Assembly (NCBI GenBank): GCA_024636345.1
Contig: JAGXHG010000009.1
Location: forward strand, 1 to 63,380
Source: Desulfobulbaceae bacterium
GTDB taxonomy: Bacteria > Desulfobacterota > Desulfobulbia > Desulfobulbales > Desulfocapsaceae
Length of the DNA: 63,380 nucleotides
Direction: 5' to 3'
Under the pieces are notes generated by a model that ran no database searches, was not told where the DNA came from, and saw nothing but the letters and a program-made list of their open reading frames with translations. This document shows positions 46,130-54,930 of this stretch, one piece after another. The position numbers and the translations under genes were made by a program. Within the stretch, counting starts at the first letter, position 1. Every line of letters begins with the position of its first letter.

Positions 46130-46885
46130 TCAGTAGAAAATCTTTTCCAGAACGAGGCCATGGGCAGGAGCCGTGGGGCCTGCCGTGCTTCTGTTTCTGG
46201 CCTGGAGTGTCTCTTCAAAATCCAGAACAGTGCGCCTGCCTTTTCCTGCCTCCAGTAATGTGCCAACCAGATTACGGACCATGTGCCGTAAGAAACCATC
46301 GGCGGTGAATTGAAAATGATATGTTTCTGGAGAGACTTTGGTGAAAGTTGCTTGTGACAGCGTACGAACCGATCCGCGGCGACTTGGTGCCTTGAGGTCG
46401 CGGGAGCCTGACGCTTCAAAGCTTGCAAAATCATGGGTTCCTCTCATCTTCTCAAGGCAGAGCTCGATTCTCTCCTGGTGAGAGATATCCGGTGTATGCA
46501 CAGAATAGAGGCGTTGTATGGGGAGTTGGATTTGCCCGGTAAACAGTGAGTATGTATATGTCTTGGCCTTGGCAGAGAAGCGGGCATGAAAATCATGGTC
46601 TTCTTCGCAACTATCCAGGATGCGGATGGATCGTGGCAGCAGGCCATTAAGTCCTCTGGTGAAGGTCGGGCAGGAAATGGCGGCTTCGGTGTGGAAATTG
46701 GCGACCATTTCCTTGGCATGAACACCCGCATCTGTCCTGCCGGCACCGTACAGAGAAACTGAATTATTGATTATGATCTGGAGGCACCGTTCAATTTCCC
46801 CTTGGATGGTGATGGCATTTTTTTGTTTCTGCCAACCACTATAATCGGTTCCATCGTAAGCGATGGTGAGTCTTATGTTGCGCAT
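46130..46885 (-). CDS. truA: tRNA pseudouridine(38-40) synthase TruA
   Basis: Modifies U38-40 in the anticodon arm. The 251-residue protein begins MRNIRLTIAYDGTDYSGWQ and has the catalytic Asp in GAGRTDAGVHA. FLRHMVRNLVGTLLEAG is the C-terminal signature. The open frame continues upstream into argC, but the start at 46885 matches the family N-terminus. It follows argC by 64 nt. Confidence 0.95.
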   Translation of the reverse strand: MRNIRLTIAYDGTDYSGWQKQKNAITIQGEIERCLQIIINNSVSLYGAGRTDAGVHAKEMVANFHTEAAISCPTFTRGLNGLLPRSIRILDSCEEDHDFHARFSAKAKTYTYSLFTGQIQLPIQRLYSVHTPDISHQERIELCLEKMRGTHDFASFEASGSRDLKAPSRRGSVRTLSQATFTKVSPETYHFQFTADGFLRHMVRNLVGTLLEAGKGRRTVLDFEETLQARNRSTAGPTAPAHGLVLEKIFY

Positions 46886-46949
46886 GGCAGGGTATGATGC
46901 CAATTGAACAGAAGGGAATAAAAGACATTCCCGGCCGTCGTCTGGATTT

Positions 46950-47990
46950 TTATGGGAAAAAAGGCGCGGACTCAAGTCCAGCGGTTTCGGCAAATCCGCA
47001 CATCAGGTTCATGTTCTGTACGGCCTGCCCGGCAGCGCCTTTGACAATATTGTCAATGGTGGACAAAATGATGATTCGACCGGTTCGATTGTCGATTTTG
47101 AAGCCAATGTCACAGAAATTGGATCCACGCACATACTGGGTGGCTGGAAAGGTGTCTTCTGGCAGAATTCGGATAAAGGGCTCTTGTGAATACATCTTCT
47201 CATACAATTGGGTGATGTCGGTTTGTTGAACTTCTGGTTTCAGTTGGGCGTAAATGGTGCTTAAGATTCCCCGCGAGATTGGTAGCAGGTGTGGGGTAAA
47301 AGAAATTCGTACCGGCTCTTGCAGAAAGGTATTGATCTCCTGTTCAATCTCAGGGGTATGACGATGGGTGCCGCCAACCTTATAGGCACGGAAACCATCT
47401 GTCACTTCGCAGAAGAGTGAACCCACCTGGGCTGTGCGGCCTGCCCCTGATGTTCCTGATTTTGAGTCGGCGATAATTGAGCGTGGATCAATGACGCCTG
47501 CCTTCAAGAGAGGGGCCAGCGCTAAAATGATTGAGGTTGGATAGCAGCCAGGATTGGCGATGAGTCTACTGGTGCGAATATGCTCCCGATAGAGCTCGGG
47601 TAGGCCGTATACCGCTTCTTTGAGCAGATCGGCTGCACTGTGTTTCTGGTACCATTCCTCGTAAACTGTTACGTCACGCAGTCTGAAATCTGCTGAGAGG
47701 TCCACTACTTTTTTGCCGGCTGCCAGGAGCTGCGGGACAATATCCATGGCCGTCTTATGTGGTACTGCGGTGAAAATGAAATCTGCCTTGGCGCAGAGTT
47801 CTTCAGTGGTGAGGTTTTCACAGATAAGATTGGTCTTTTTACGAAGGTTGGGAAAAACCTGGGACAGGGCTTGACCCGCATATTGTCGTGAAGTGGCTGC
47901 AGTAAGGGTGACATCTGGGTGGTTGCAGAGAATTCTGGCCAGTTCAACACCTGTGTAACCCGAGGCACCGATGATTGCGACGTTTAACAT
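46950..47990 (-). CDS. argC: N-acetyl-gamma-glutamyl-phosphate reductase
   Basis: Third step of arginine synthesis. The protein is about 346 residues from [21 protein letters not shown]. The catalytic Cys is in [10 protein letters not shown] and a His lies in [13 protein letters not shown]. The frame extends 35 codons upstream through the rpsI terminator, so the ATG at 47990 is chosen. Confidence 0.95.
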   Translation of the reverse strand: MLNVAIIGASGYTGVELARILCNHPDVTLTAATSRQYAGQALSQVFPNLRKKTNLICENLTTEELCAKADFIFTAVPHKTAMDIVPQLLAAGKKVVDLSADFRLRDVTVYEEWYQKHSAADLLKEAVYGLPELYREHIRTSRLIANPGCYPTSIILALAPLLKAGVIDPRSIIADSKSGTSGAGRTAQVGSLFCEVTDGFRAYKVGGTHRHTPEIEQEINTFLQEPVRISFTPHLLPISRGILSTIYAQLKPEVQQTDITQLYEKMYSQEPFIRILPEDTFPATQYVRGSNFCDIGFKIDNRTGRIIILSTIDNIVKGAAGQAVQNMNLMCGFAETAGLESAPFFP

Positions 47991-48007
47991 GATGGACACC
48001 TTATAGA

Positions 48008-48047
48008 ATAAAAAAAAGGGAATAACAGAATTTCTGTTATTCCCTTT
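48008..48047 (-). terminator. Intrinsic terminator of rplM-rpsI
   Basis: AAAGGGAATAACAGAA (48015-48030) pairs perfectly with 48032-48047. On the minus strand it is followed by an eight-T run. It lies between the rpsI stop and the argC start. Confidence 0.92.
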
Positions 48048-48125
48048 GATAAACCCATTTTCTGTTTCGTTGTCCCTCTTTCCAATTTGAAACAAGAAAG
48101 TAGGAGCAAGGCAGAAAGAAAGGAA

Positions 48126-48518
48126 TTAACGTTTAGAAAACTGGAACTTGGCGCGCGCGCCTTTCTGGCCATATTTTTTCCGCTCTTTCATACGAGGATC
48201 GCGGGTCAAGAGGCCTGACTTCTTCAGGGGTAATCTATTGTCAGGATTAACATGAAGGAGAGCCCTGGAAATTCCATGGGTCAAGGCCTCAACCTGTGCA
48301 GACTTGCCGCCGCCTTTCAGGGTGGCTATAACGTCATATCCTTCAGCGTTATCAGTTACCTGAAAGGGCTTTGCTATCTTGTAGGTCTGGAATGTGCCAC
48401 CAAAATAATCATCCGCGTTCATGGTGTTCACAATAACCTTGCCACTACCTGGGGTGATCCATACTCTGGCAACTGCTGTTTTTCTTTTCCCTGTGGCATA
48501 AAAACGATTTTGATCCAT
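48126..48518 (-). CDS. rpsI: 30S ribosomal protein S9
   Basis: A 130-residue protein. YATGKRKTAVARVWI, GGGKSAQVEALTHGISRALL and the basic C-terminus ending KFQFSKR, which reaches the P-site tRNA, are typical. It follows rplM by 21 nt. Confidence 0.98.
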   Translation of the reverse strand: MDQNRFYATGKRKTAVARVWITPGSGKVIVNTMNADDYFGGTFQTYKIAKPFQVTDNAEGYDVIATLKGGGKSAQVEALTHGISRALLHVNPDNRLPLKKSGLLTRDPRMKERKKYGQKGARAKFQFSKR

Positions 48519-48539
48519 GCTTGCTTTCTCCGCGAAAAA

Positions 48540-48968
48540 TTAAATATGTAATTCAGCAGGCAGCTGAGCTGCGTGTGGATGCTCGTTGCCAACATAAACT
48601 TTAAGTTTCTTCAACTGTTGAGCCCCAAGTTTGTTTCTTGGAAGCATTCCCTTCACAGCCTTTATAATGAGATCTGTTGGGTGAACCTCCATCAACTTTT
48701 TGGCACTTCGTTCTTTGATTCCGCCGATGTATCCGGTGTGACGGTAGTATTTCTTGTCGTCCCATTTTTTTCCGGTCAATTGAATTTTATCGGCATTGGT
48801 GACGACAATGAAGTCGCCGTTGTCGATAAAGGTGGAAAAGGTTGGTTTGTGTTTTCCACGCAACCGGGACGCAATTTCTGATGCCAGGCGACCAAGAACC
48901 TTGCCTTCGGCATTGACGACATACCATTTCTTTTCGATCTCATTGACCGGAGCCAGATAGGTTTTCAT
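48540..48968 (-). CDS. rplM: 50S ribosomal protein L13
   Basis: A 142-residue protein. MKTYLAPVNEIEKKWYVV opens it and GMLPRNKLGAQQLKKLKVYVG is the signature. GAGGAAC precedes the ATG at 48968; four more codons are open upstream but unlikely to be used. It forms the usual rplM-rpsI pair. Confidence 0.98.
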   Translation of the reverse strand: MKTYLAPVNEIEKKWYVVNAEGKVLGRLASEIASRLRGKHKPTFSTFIDNGDFIVVTNADKIQLTGKKWDDKKYYRHTGYIGGIKERSAKKLMEVHPTDLIIKAVKGMLPRNKLGAQQLKKLKVYVGNEHPHAAQLPAELHI

Positions 48969-49002
48969 GGTGTTCCTCAAGATGCTGATTAATGCAATGA
49001 AT

Positions 49003-49034
49003 AAAAAAAGGTTCGAACTGTGTCGAACCTTTTC
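49003..49034 (-). terminator. Intrinsic terminator after tRNA-Gly
   Basis: AAAGGTTCGA (49007-49016) pairs with TCGAACCTTT (49023-49032). A T-run follows on the minus strand. It separates the tRNA gene from rplM. Confidence 0.85.
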
Positions 49035-49044
49035 GAATCTCTAA

Positions 49045-49119
<75 letters not shown>

Positions 49120-49146
49120 TCATTATCTGTAAAGTTAAACGAAGCT

Positions 49147-49176
49147 ACTTTAACAAACCTGTCACTCATTTGTCAA
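49147..49176 (-). promoter_or_regulatory. Promoter of tRNA-Gly
   Basis: On the minus strand, a perfect TTGACA (49171-49176), an 18-nt spacer and TAAAGT (49147-49152), about 28 nt before the tRNA 5' end. Confidence 0.6.
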
Positions 49177-49387
49177 TAAGAAATAGTTATATTTTGCATT
49201 GGCATTGTTAAAAAAAAAGGAAGAGATAAAAAAGAGATGGCCCTCTGTAAAGAATATATGATATAAATAAAATAATTGTTCAGATATGAGGTTGCAAGCT
49301 GTGGTTACTAAGGAATTGAAGGTTCCTGGAAGATGCGCCGTTCTTGTTTTTTACTCTGAAGTGGAATTTACTTTTTAAGGAAAATGT

Positions 49388-49987
49388 ATGGAAACACTTG
49401 AACAGCGCAGTGGTGAGGTGAAGCGTGTAACCCGTGAAACTGATATTCAGCTCACTTTGCTGATTGATGGGACGGGTATTGCCAAAATTGAGACAGCTGT
49501 TCCTTTTCTTAATCACATGTTGACCCTTTTTGCCGTCCATGGTTTTTTTGATCTTGAAATCAAAGCGACAGGTGATATTGAGATTGATGATCATCATACG
49601 GTGGAAGATATAGGTATCTGTCTGGGACAAGCCTTTGCCCAGGCTCTGGGTGATAAGAGCGGCATAAATCGCTATGGCCTGAGCTACCTTCCCATGGATG
49701 AGACCCTGGCCCGTGTTGTGGTTGATGTTTCTAATCGACCTTTTTTACACTATGCAGCAGCGGTTCCTGATCAGAAGGTTGGTACTTTTGATACAGCCCT
49801 TGCCCCCGAGTTTATCCGGGCGTTTGCGCAACATGCCGGGGTGACATTGCATATTGATCTCCTGCATGGTGAAAATAGTCACCATATTTTAGAAGCAATT
49901 TTCAAAGGGTTGGCTCGGGCAATGGATCAGGCCACCGGCATAAATCGTTTCGTGACTGGAACTTTGTCTTCAAAAGGTATGTTGTAA
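49388..49987 (+). CDS. hisB: Imidazoleglycerol-phosphate dehydratase
   Basis: Sixth step of histidine synthesis. The 199-residue protein has metal ligands in FLNHMLTLFAVHG, DDHHTVEDIGICLGQA and HAGVTLHIDLLHGENSHH. It is the stand-alone dehydratase, without the phosphatase domain. AAGGA lies 5 nt upstream. hisD is about 5 kb away, so his genes are scattered. Confidence 0.97.
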   Translation: METLEQRSGEVKRVTRETDIQLTLLIDGTGIAKIETAVPFLNHMLTLFAVHGFFDLEIKATGDIEIDDHHTVEDIGICLGQAFAQALGDKSGINRYGLSYLPMDETLARVVVDVSNRPFLHYAAAVPDQKVGTFDTALAPEFIRAFAQHAGVTLHIDLLHGENSHHILEAIFKGLARAMDQATGINRFVTGTLSSKGML

Positions 49988-50037
49988 GATATGTCATTGG
50001 GGTTGTTTTTAATTTGAGATGTTCCTATAAATTTAAA

Positions 50038-50685
50038 ATGAGGTCATTTGTGAGAAATATAACCAGTATTTTAATTGTGGCGCTTTTTTGTTCTCTCTTC
50101 TTTTCAGCCTGTTCCGGAAAAAAGGGCGATCAGGCAGAAGACAAAGTGGTAGCTTTGCAGCCCCTCACCGGTATTGTGGTGATGCCGACAGTGATAACGA
50201 AAGAGGCCTTGGGGGCAATGGGCAAAGGGAGTTCAACTCTTGATAGGGGGGCGGGATTTGTTGATGGAGTGATTGCCTCTGAGTTGGGGAGAAATGAGAA
50301 GGTTCACATTGTGACGGAGAGGCAACTGGATGCCTTGCTGAACGATGCTGCTGGAGCTCGTCTGGAGCAGATGAAGGCACTTGGCGCTAAATTGGATTCC
50401 AACGCGGTTCTTGATATCACGGTAACCCGTTTTCACGATCGGGATGGAAGTGACCTTTCGGTGAACACTCCTGCCTCTGCCGCCTTTCAAATGGTTCTCA
50501 CCCATGTGGATACTGGTATGGTTCTCTGGGCCGCCTCTTTTGATGAGACCCAAGAGGCGTTGTCCAGTAATCTTCTCTCCCTTGGCAAGGCTAGAAACCG
50601 GGGTTTTAAGTGGATTACTGTAGAAGATCTGGTTCGTCAGGGGGTGAAAGAACGTTTGGCTGACTGTCCGTATCTGCAGAAATAA
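50038..50685 (+). CDS. Putative outer-membrane lipoprotein (CsgG/LpoB-like fold possible)
   Basis: A protein of about 215 residues with a signal segment and lipobox FSAC followed by SGKKGDQ. The body has alternating beta/helix character: VVMPTVITKEALGAMGK, GVIASELGRNEKVHIVTERQL and AVLDITVTRF. This recalls the CsgG/LpoB-type fold, but I cannot assign it firmly. An ATG at 50014 is an alternative start. It follows hisB closely and ends before a terminator. Confidence 0.7.
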   Translation: MRSFVRNITSILIVALFCSLFFSACSGKKGDQAEDKVVALQPLTGIVVMPTVITKEALGAMGKGSSTLDRGAGFVDGVIASELGRNEKVHIVTERQLDALLNDAAGARLEQMKALGAKLDSNAVLDITVTRFHDRDGSDLSVNTPASAAFQMVLTHVDTGMVLWAASFDETQEALSSNLLSLGKARNRGFKWITVEDLVRQGVKERLADCPYLQK

Positions 50686-50721
50686 GACACGGCTGGTTGC
50701 TGGTATTCCCGTTTTATGGTT

Positions 50722-50764
50722 GCCTGCTGGTTTGCTTGAAGCAAATTCAGCAGGCATTTTTTAT
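50722..50764 (+). terminator. Intrinsic terminator after the lipoprotein gene
   Basis: GCCTGCTG (50722-50729) pairs with CAGCAGGC (50748-50755). An inner stem TTTGC/GCAAA lies within, and a T-rich tail follows. It lies right before the next gene's start. Confidence 0.88.
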
Positions 50765-50768
50765 TGCA

Positions 50769-51497
50769 ATGAGATCAGAGACGATTCTACCTAGACAGGT
50801 TAACAGGCGCATTGGTCAGGCCATGCAGACTTATTCCATGCTCAGCCATGGAGATTGTGTGCTGGTGGCCGTTTCCGGTGGGGTGGATAGTCTGGTGCTG
50901 GCCTGGCTGCTGCAGATGTGGTTGCAGAAGGCCCCCATCAGTTATACCTTACGGGTCGTTCATATTGATATGGGGTTTCGGGGACAGGGAGATTTGGGTG
51001 CCAATCCGGTTGCAGGAATCCGTGAACAACTTGACCGATTCGGGATCCCTTTGCTGGTGGAACAGGCCAGGGAGCTAGATGAGGTGGATCGAAGCTGCTT
51101 TCTCTGCGCCCGGCAGCGTCGTCATCAGCTTTTTGATCTGGCAAGAGAGTATGGGTGTAACAAGATCGCTTTTGGTCATCATAAGGATGATCTCATTGAA
51201 ACACTTTTTTTGAACATGCTCTATAGCGGCAATATTTCAACCATGGTTCCGAAGCAGGACCTTTTTGACGGCAGGCTGTCCCTTATCCGTCCCCTGGCCT
51301 ATATTGAAAAACATGAGGTGCAGGAGATTGCCAAGAATCTTGGTCTTGTACCGGTTGACAACCTTTGTCCTCTTTCCGGGAACACCCGGCGTGATCACGT
51401 GCGGAGTGTGCTGCAGACCCTTTATGACCAAGATCCCGGTGTCAAATCCTCGATCTTTGCCTCAATGAGCAATGTACGGGAAGGCTACCTGCTATGA
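50769..51497 (+). CDS. TtcA-like PP-loop tRNA thiolation protein
   Basis: An ATP pyrophosphatase of the TtcA/TilS superfamily, about 242 residues. The PP-loop is AVSGGVDSLVLAWLL. The CFLCARQRR motif with two Cys and a later Cys (NLCPLSGNTRR) matches the TtcA iron-sulfur cysteine pattern. It probably makes 2-thiocytidine in tRNA. The start at 50769 abuts a terminator and lacks a ribosome binding site. ATG 50823 is another option but removes conserved residues. Confidence 0.82.
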   Translation: MRSETILPRQVNRRIGQAMQTYSMLSHGDCVLVAVSGGVDSLVLAWLLQMWLQKAPISYTLRVVHIDMGFRGQGDLGANPVAGIREQLDRFGIPLLVEQARELDEVDRSCFLCARQRRHQLFDLAREYGCNKIAFGHHKDDLIETLFLNMLYSGNISTMVPKQDLFDGRLSLIRPLAYIEKHEVQEIAKNLGLVPVDNLCPLSGNTRRDHVRSVLQTLYDQDPGVKSSIFASMSNVREGYLL

Positions 51498-52414
51498 AAA
51501 CCTCTGTTGATTGTCTCGCCTGTTTCATGGACCAGGCCCTGCGGGTGGCGCGGATCAGTTCGACTGACGAGACGGTGCATCTGGAAGTGGCTCGTGCTGT
51601 CGCGGCCCTGCTGCCGCAAATGGAGATGTCGTTGACCCCTCCTGAGAATTCTGTGGCTGTGTATGCGACTATTGCCAGGCTAACCGGCTGTGCTGACCCC
51701 TATCTGGCTATAAAACAAGCATCCAATGATCAGGCCCTTGCCATCCTGCCTGAGCTTATCCGGGAAGTTGAAGAGAGCGAGGTGCCTTTGATTGCGGCTC
51801 TCCATCTGGCCATTGCCGGTAATATTATTGACTATGGGGCCATGCGCAGTTTTGATGTGGGGGATGCCCTGGCGCGAGCCAGAACTACTCCCCTGGCCAT
51901 TGATGCCAGCCGACAGTTGTTTGAGCTGGCCTGCCGATTGCCTGGGAAATCAAGGGTTCTCTTCCTGGCGGATAACTGCGGTGAGATCGTCTATGATCTC
52001 CTGGTTATTCGTTGTCTTGTCGACCTGGGGCTGGATGTGACGGTGGCGGTGAAGGAAGGGCCTATTATTAATGACGCCCTGTTTGCTGATGCCCAGGCCT
52101 GTGGTCTTGATAGCTATGCCCGCATTATCAGTAATGGGACGGCTTGTCCTGGGAGTCCCCTTGCCAGTTGCTCGGCTGAGTTTCTGCATGCCTTTCGGCA
52201 GGCCGATCTTATCCTCTCCAAAGGTCAGGGGAATTTTGAGACCTTGTCTGAGGCGGTTTCCGAGAGCGATGCAGATATCTTCTTTCTTTTGACCATAAAG
52301 TGTCCGGTGGTCGGGGCCCATCTTGCCCGGATGACCGGGAAATCTGTGGAAGAACTTCCCGGTCACGGGGAAATGGTACTTTATTACCCGGAGCGTTCAG
52401 CTGGTAGCTCGTAG
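51494..52414 (+). CDS. DUF89/ARMT1-like damage-control phosphatase
   Basis: A 306-residue protein with the archaeal-type DUF89 plan. An N-terminal CLACFMDQALRVA precedes the metal-binding motifs LADNCGEIVYDLL, VKEGPIINDALFADA and LSKGQGNFETLSE. The family hydrolyses damaged sugar phosphates; the exact substrate here is unknown. It overlaps the ttcA-like gene by 4 nt. Confidence 0.88.
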   Translation: MKTSVDCLACFMDQALRVARISSTDETVHLEVARAVAALLPQMEMSLTPPENSVAVYATIARLTGCADPYLAIKQASNDQALAILPELIREVEESEVPLIAALHLAIAGNIIDYGAMRSFDVGDALARARTTPLAIDASRQLFELACRLPGKSRVLFLADNCGEIVYDLLVIRCLVDLGLDVTVAVKEGPIINDALFADAQACGLDSYARIISNGTACPGSPLASCSAEFLHAFRQADLILSKGQGNFETLSEAVSESDADIFFLLTIKCPVVGAHLARMTGKSVEELPGHGEMVLYYPERSAGSS

Positions 52415-52495
52415 CGTTCCAGGAGTATGAAGACAATGGATCGATTTTTTTGATTGTTGAGCGCTTCCATCTCTCATTTCACAAGAGTTAATTTT

Positions 52496-53863
52496 ATGAA
52501 AAAACGTATAGCGAATATCCTTGCTCTCCCGCAGACAGGTGAACAGTTGCAGATTGCGGGCTGGGTGAGAACCAGGCGGGATGCCAGCGGGTTTTCTTTT
52601 ATTGAGGTGGGTGATGGCTCGTGTCTTGCCAATATCCAGGTGATCGCTGATCAGACCCTTGCCAATTACGGGGAGGAGGTCAAAAAGCTCAGCGCCGGCT
52701 GCAGTGTGCTGGTAACCGGCATTCTCCAGGATTCACCGGCCAAGGGCCAGGCGGTGGAACTGCGGGCCACCGAGGTACAGGTGCTGGGCTGGGCCGACCC
52801 GGAGTCCTATCCCTTGCAGAAAAAACATCATTCCTTTGAGTTCCTACGCAATATCAGCCATCTGCGTCCCCGTACCAATGCCTTGGGGGCGGTGGCCAGG
52901 GTTCGTTCCCGGCTTTCCTATGGGGTGCATACCTTTTTTCAGGAGCGGGGCTTTGTTCAGGTGCATACTCCCATCATCACCACCAGTGACTGTGAGGGTG
53001 CAGGCGAGATGTTTCAAGTCACCACTCCCTCTGCAGCTTCTGGTGCGGAGGCCGGCGGCGAGTTCTTCGGCCGCCCTGCCGGTCTGACCGTGAGCGGTCA
53101 GTTGCAGGCTGAGGTTTATGCCCAGGCCCTAGGCAATGTCTATACCTTTGGCCCCACCTTCAGGGCGGAAAATTCCAATACCAGCCGGCATCTCGCTGAG
53201 TTCTGGATGGTGGAACCGGAGATGGCCTTCTGCGACCTTCAGGGAAACATGCAGGTGGCGGAAGAGATGCTTAAATATCTTCTGCGGCTGGTCTTGGCTG
53301 AGTGTGGCGAGGATCTGGCGCTTTTTGACCGCTTTATTGCCAAGGGGCTGCTGGCGAAGCTCCAGCAGGTGGTCGATCACGATTTTGCCCATATCACCTA
53401 TACCCAGGCGGTGGAGCAACTCCTGCAGTCGGGGCAGACTTTTACCTATCCGGTGCAGTGGGGGATTGACCTGCAATCAGAGCATGAACGCTACCTGACA
53501 GAGACGGTTTACCAGCGACCGCTGATTGTCACCGATTATCCAGCCGCCATCAAACCCTTTTATATGCGGGTCAGCGACGACGGACGGACAGTGGCGGCCA
53601 TGGATATCCTGGTGCCGGGGATAGGTGAGATCATTGGCGGCAGTCAGCGCGAGGAACGATATGATGTCCTGCTGGCCCGGATGCAGGAGGCGGGGATTGA
53701 ACCCAGTGGCTATGAATGGTATCTTGATCTCCGCCGTTACGGATCGGTTCCTCATTCCGGTTTCGGCCTGGGATTTGAGCGTTTGGTGCAGTTTGTCACC
53801 GGCATGGCCAATATCCGGGAGGTGATTCCCTTTCCGCGCACCCCTGGTTTTGCCCCTTGTTGA
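52496..53863 (+). CDS. asnS: Asparaginyl-tRNA synthetase
   Basis: A class II synthetase of 455 residues. An N-terminal OB-fold ([22 protein letters not shown]) is followed by motif 2 ([21 protein letters not shown]) and motif 3 ([16 protein letters not shown]). The AsnRS-type [17 protein letters not shown] is present. The frame is open 14 codons upstream; the ATG at 52496 fits the family start. Its C-terminus, RTPGFAPC, differs slightly from the usual end. Confidence 0.96.
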   Translation: MKKRIANILALPQTGEQLQIAGWVRTRRDASGFSFIEVGDGSCLANIQVIADQTLANYGEEVKKLSAGCSVLVTGILQDSPAKGQAVELRATEVQVLGWADPESYPLQKKHHSFEFLRNISHLRPRTNALGAVARVRSRLSYGVHTFFQERGFVQVHTPIITTSDCEGAGEMFQVTTPSAASGAEAGGEFFGRPAGLTVSGQLQAEVYAQALGNVYTFGPTFRAENSNTSRHLAEFWMVEPEMAFCDLQGNMQVAEEMLKYLLRLVLAECGEDLALFDRFIAKGLLAKLQQVVDHDFAHITYTQAVEQLLQSGQTFTYPVQWGIDLQSEHERYLTETVYQRPLIVTDYPAAIKPFYMRVSDDGRTVAAMDILVPGIGEIIGGSQREERYDVLLARMQEAGIEPSGYEWYLDLRRYGSVPHSGFGLGFERLVQFVTGMANIREVIPFPRTPGFAPC

Positions 53864-53893
53864 GATTGCCGGACAGATGAGTTGTCTATCTTT

Positions 53894-54036
53894 AGGGTAC
53901 CTTGAAATATTAGGATTTTTGTTCTAGATCAAGGCGTGAAGAAAATTTTACCGCAGGCATATATTTGATATTCCGAGGATAAAATTTTCTGAACAACGCA
54001 GGGCTTGGACAAAAAGACCATTTTTCAAGATACCCT
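53894..54036. mobile_element. MITE-like imperfect palindrome
   Basis: A 143-bp element with terminal inverted repeats AGGGTACCTTGAAA and TTTCAAGATACCCT. Similarity continues inward (TTTTTGT and AGAAAATTTTA in both arms). It lies between asnS and ubiE with no coding capacity. No clear target-site duplication could be fixed. Confidence 0.6.
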
Positions 54037-54042
54037 TTATAA

Positions 54043-54804
54043 ATGCTGATACGAGAGAGTCTGAGGGTCAAAGTGGAGAACGATAGTGTGAGTAAGGGGC
54101 CTGGTGTGCAACGAATGTTTGATGCCATTGCCGGGTCGTATGACCTGATGAACCGGGTGATGACCTTGGGGCAGGACCAGCGCTGGCGGCGTTTTGTAGT
54201 CAGGAAGGCGCAGGATCCCGGGTCGGGATGGGCACTGGATCTGGCTACCGGCACTGGCGATATTGCCGCTCTGACCCGGAGAACCTATCCTGAATGCCGG
54301 GTGCTTGGCGCTGATTTTTCTCAGAATATGCTGAAGGAGGCCGGGAAGAGGTTTGCGGCCCTCGACATTGACTGGCAGGCCTGTGATGCCAATTTCCTGC
54401 CCTATGCGGATAACACCTTTGAGTCGGTGACCTTTGGCTATCTCCTGAGAAATGTTGATGATGCCCTGGCAGTGCTCAAAGAGGTGCATCGGGTCTTGAA
54501 GCCGGGCGGCCGGGTGGTCTGTCTTGATACCACACCTCCGCGGAAAAACCTTTTCTATCCCTTTGTCCGTTTCTATTTCCGTTTCGGCATCCCTTTTCTG
54601 GGTCGATTGATTGCCAAAGATGAGGCCGCTTATGCCTATCTGACGGGTTCGACCATGGACTTTTACAGTGCTGATGCCCTGGCAGCTCTCTTTGCTCAAG
54701 CCGGGTTCGAGGCTGTTGGCTATCAACGCTTTATGCTGGGAACCATCGGGATTCACTGGGGAAGGAAGAAGGATGCGGCAGGTGGACAGTTTTCAGGTCT
54801 TTAG
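54043..54804 (+). CDS. ubiE: Demethylmenaquinone methyltransferase (UbiE/MenG)
   Basis: A SAM-dependent methyltransferase for the last step of menaquinone synthesis, about 253 residues. VQRMFDAIAGSYDLMNRVMTLG and LDLATGTGDIAAL are the signatures. The C-terminal GTIGIHWGRK is also typical. The GTG codons at 54073 and 54088, the latter with GTGGAG upstream, are alternative starts. The ATG used here is 6 nt after the MITE-like element. It ends in TAG. Confidence 0.94.
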   Translation: MLIRESLRVKVENDSVSKGPGVQRMFDAIAGSYDLMNRVMTLGQDQRWRRFVVRKAQDPGSGWALDLATGTGDIAALTRRTYPECRVLGADFSQNMLKEAGKRFAALDIDWQACDANFLPYADNTFESVTFGYLLRNVDDALAVLKEVHRVLKPGGRVVCLDTTPPRKNLFYPFVRFYFRFGIPFLGRLIAKDEAAYAYLTGSTMDFYSADALAALFAQAGFEAVGYQRFMLGTIGIHWGRKKDAAGGQFSGL

Positions 54805-54930
54805 CTGATAGTCTTAGAGACTGCAGACTATTCACCTGTGAAGGTCGCTGAATAGTAATCGTAATGCGGTTGTTGCTCTCTTGAGGGAAACGAACTGATT
54901 TTGAAAATAATTTGAAGGGAAGTGGAGATC

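Noticed and set aside
49286..49378. A 30-codon frame just before hisB as a histidine leader peptide
   Set aside because: It has no His codons, no convincing ribosome binding site and no terminator hairpin after it.
54805..54930. Small hairpin ATAGTCT/AGACTAT after ubiE as a terminator
   Set aside because: There is no T-run and the stem is short.
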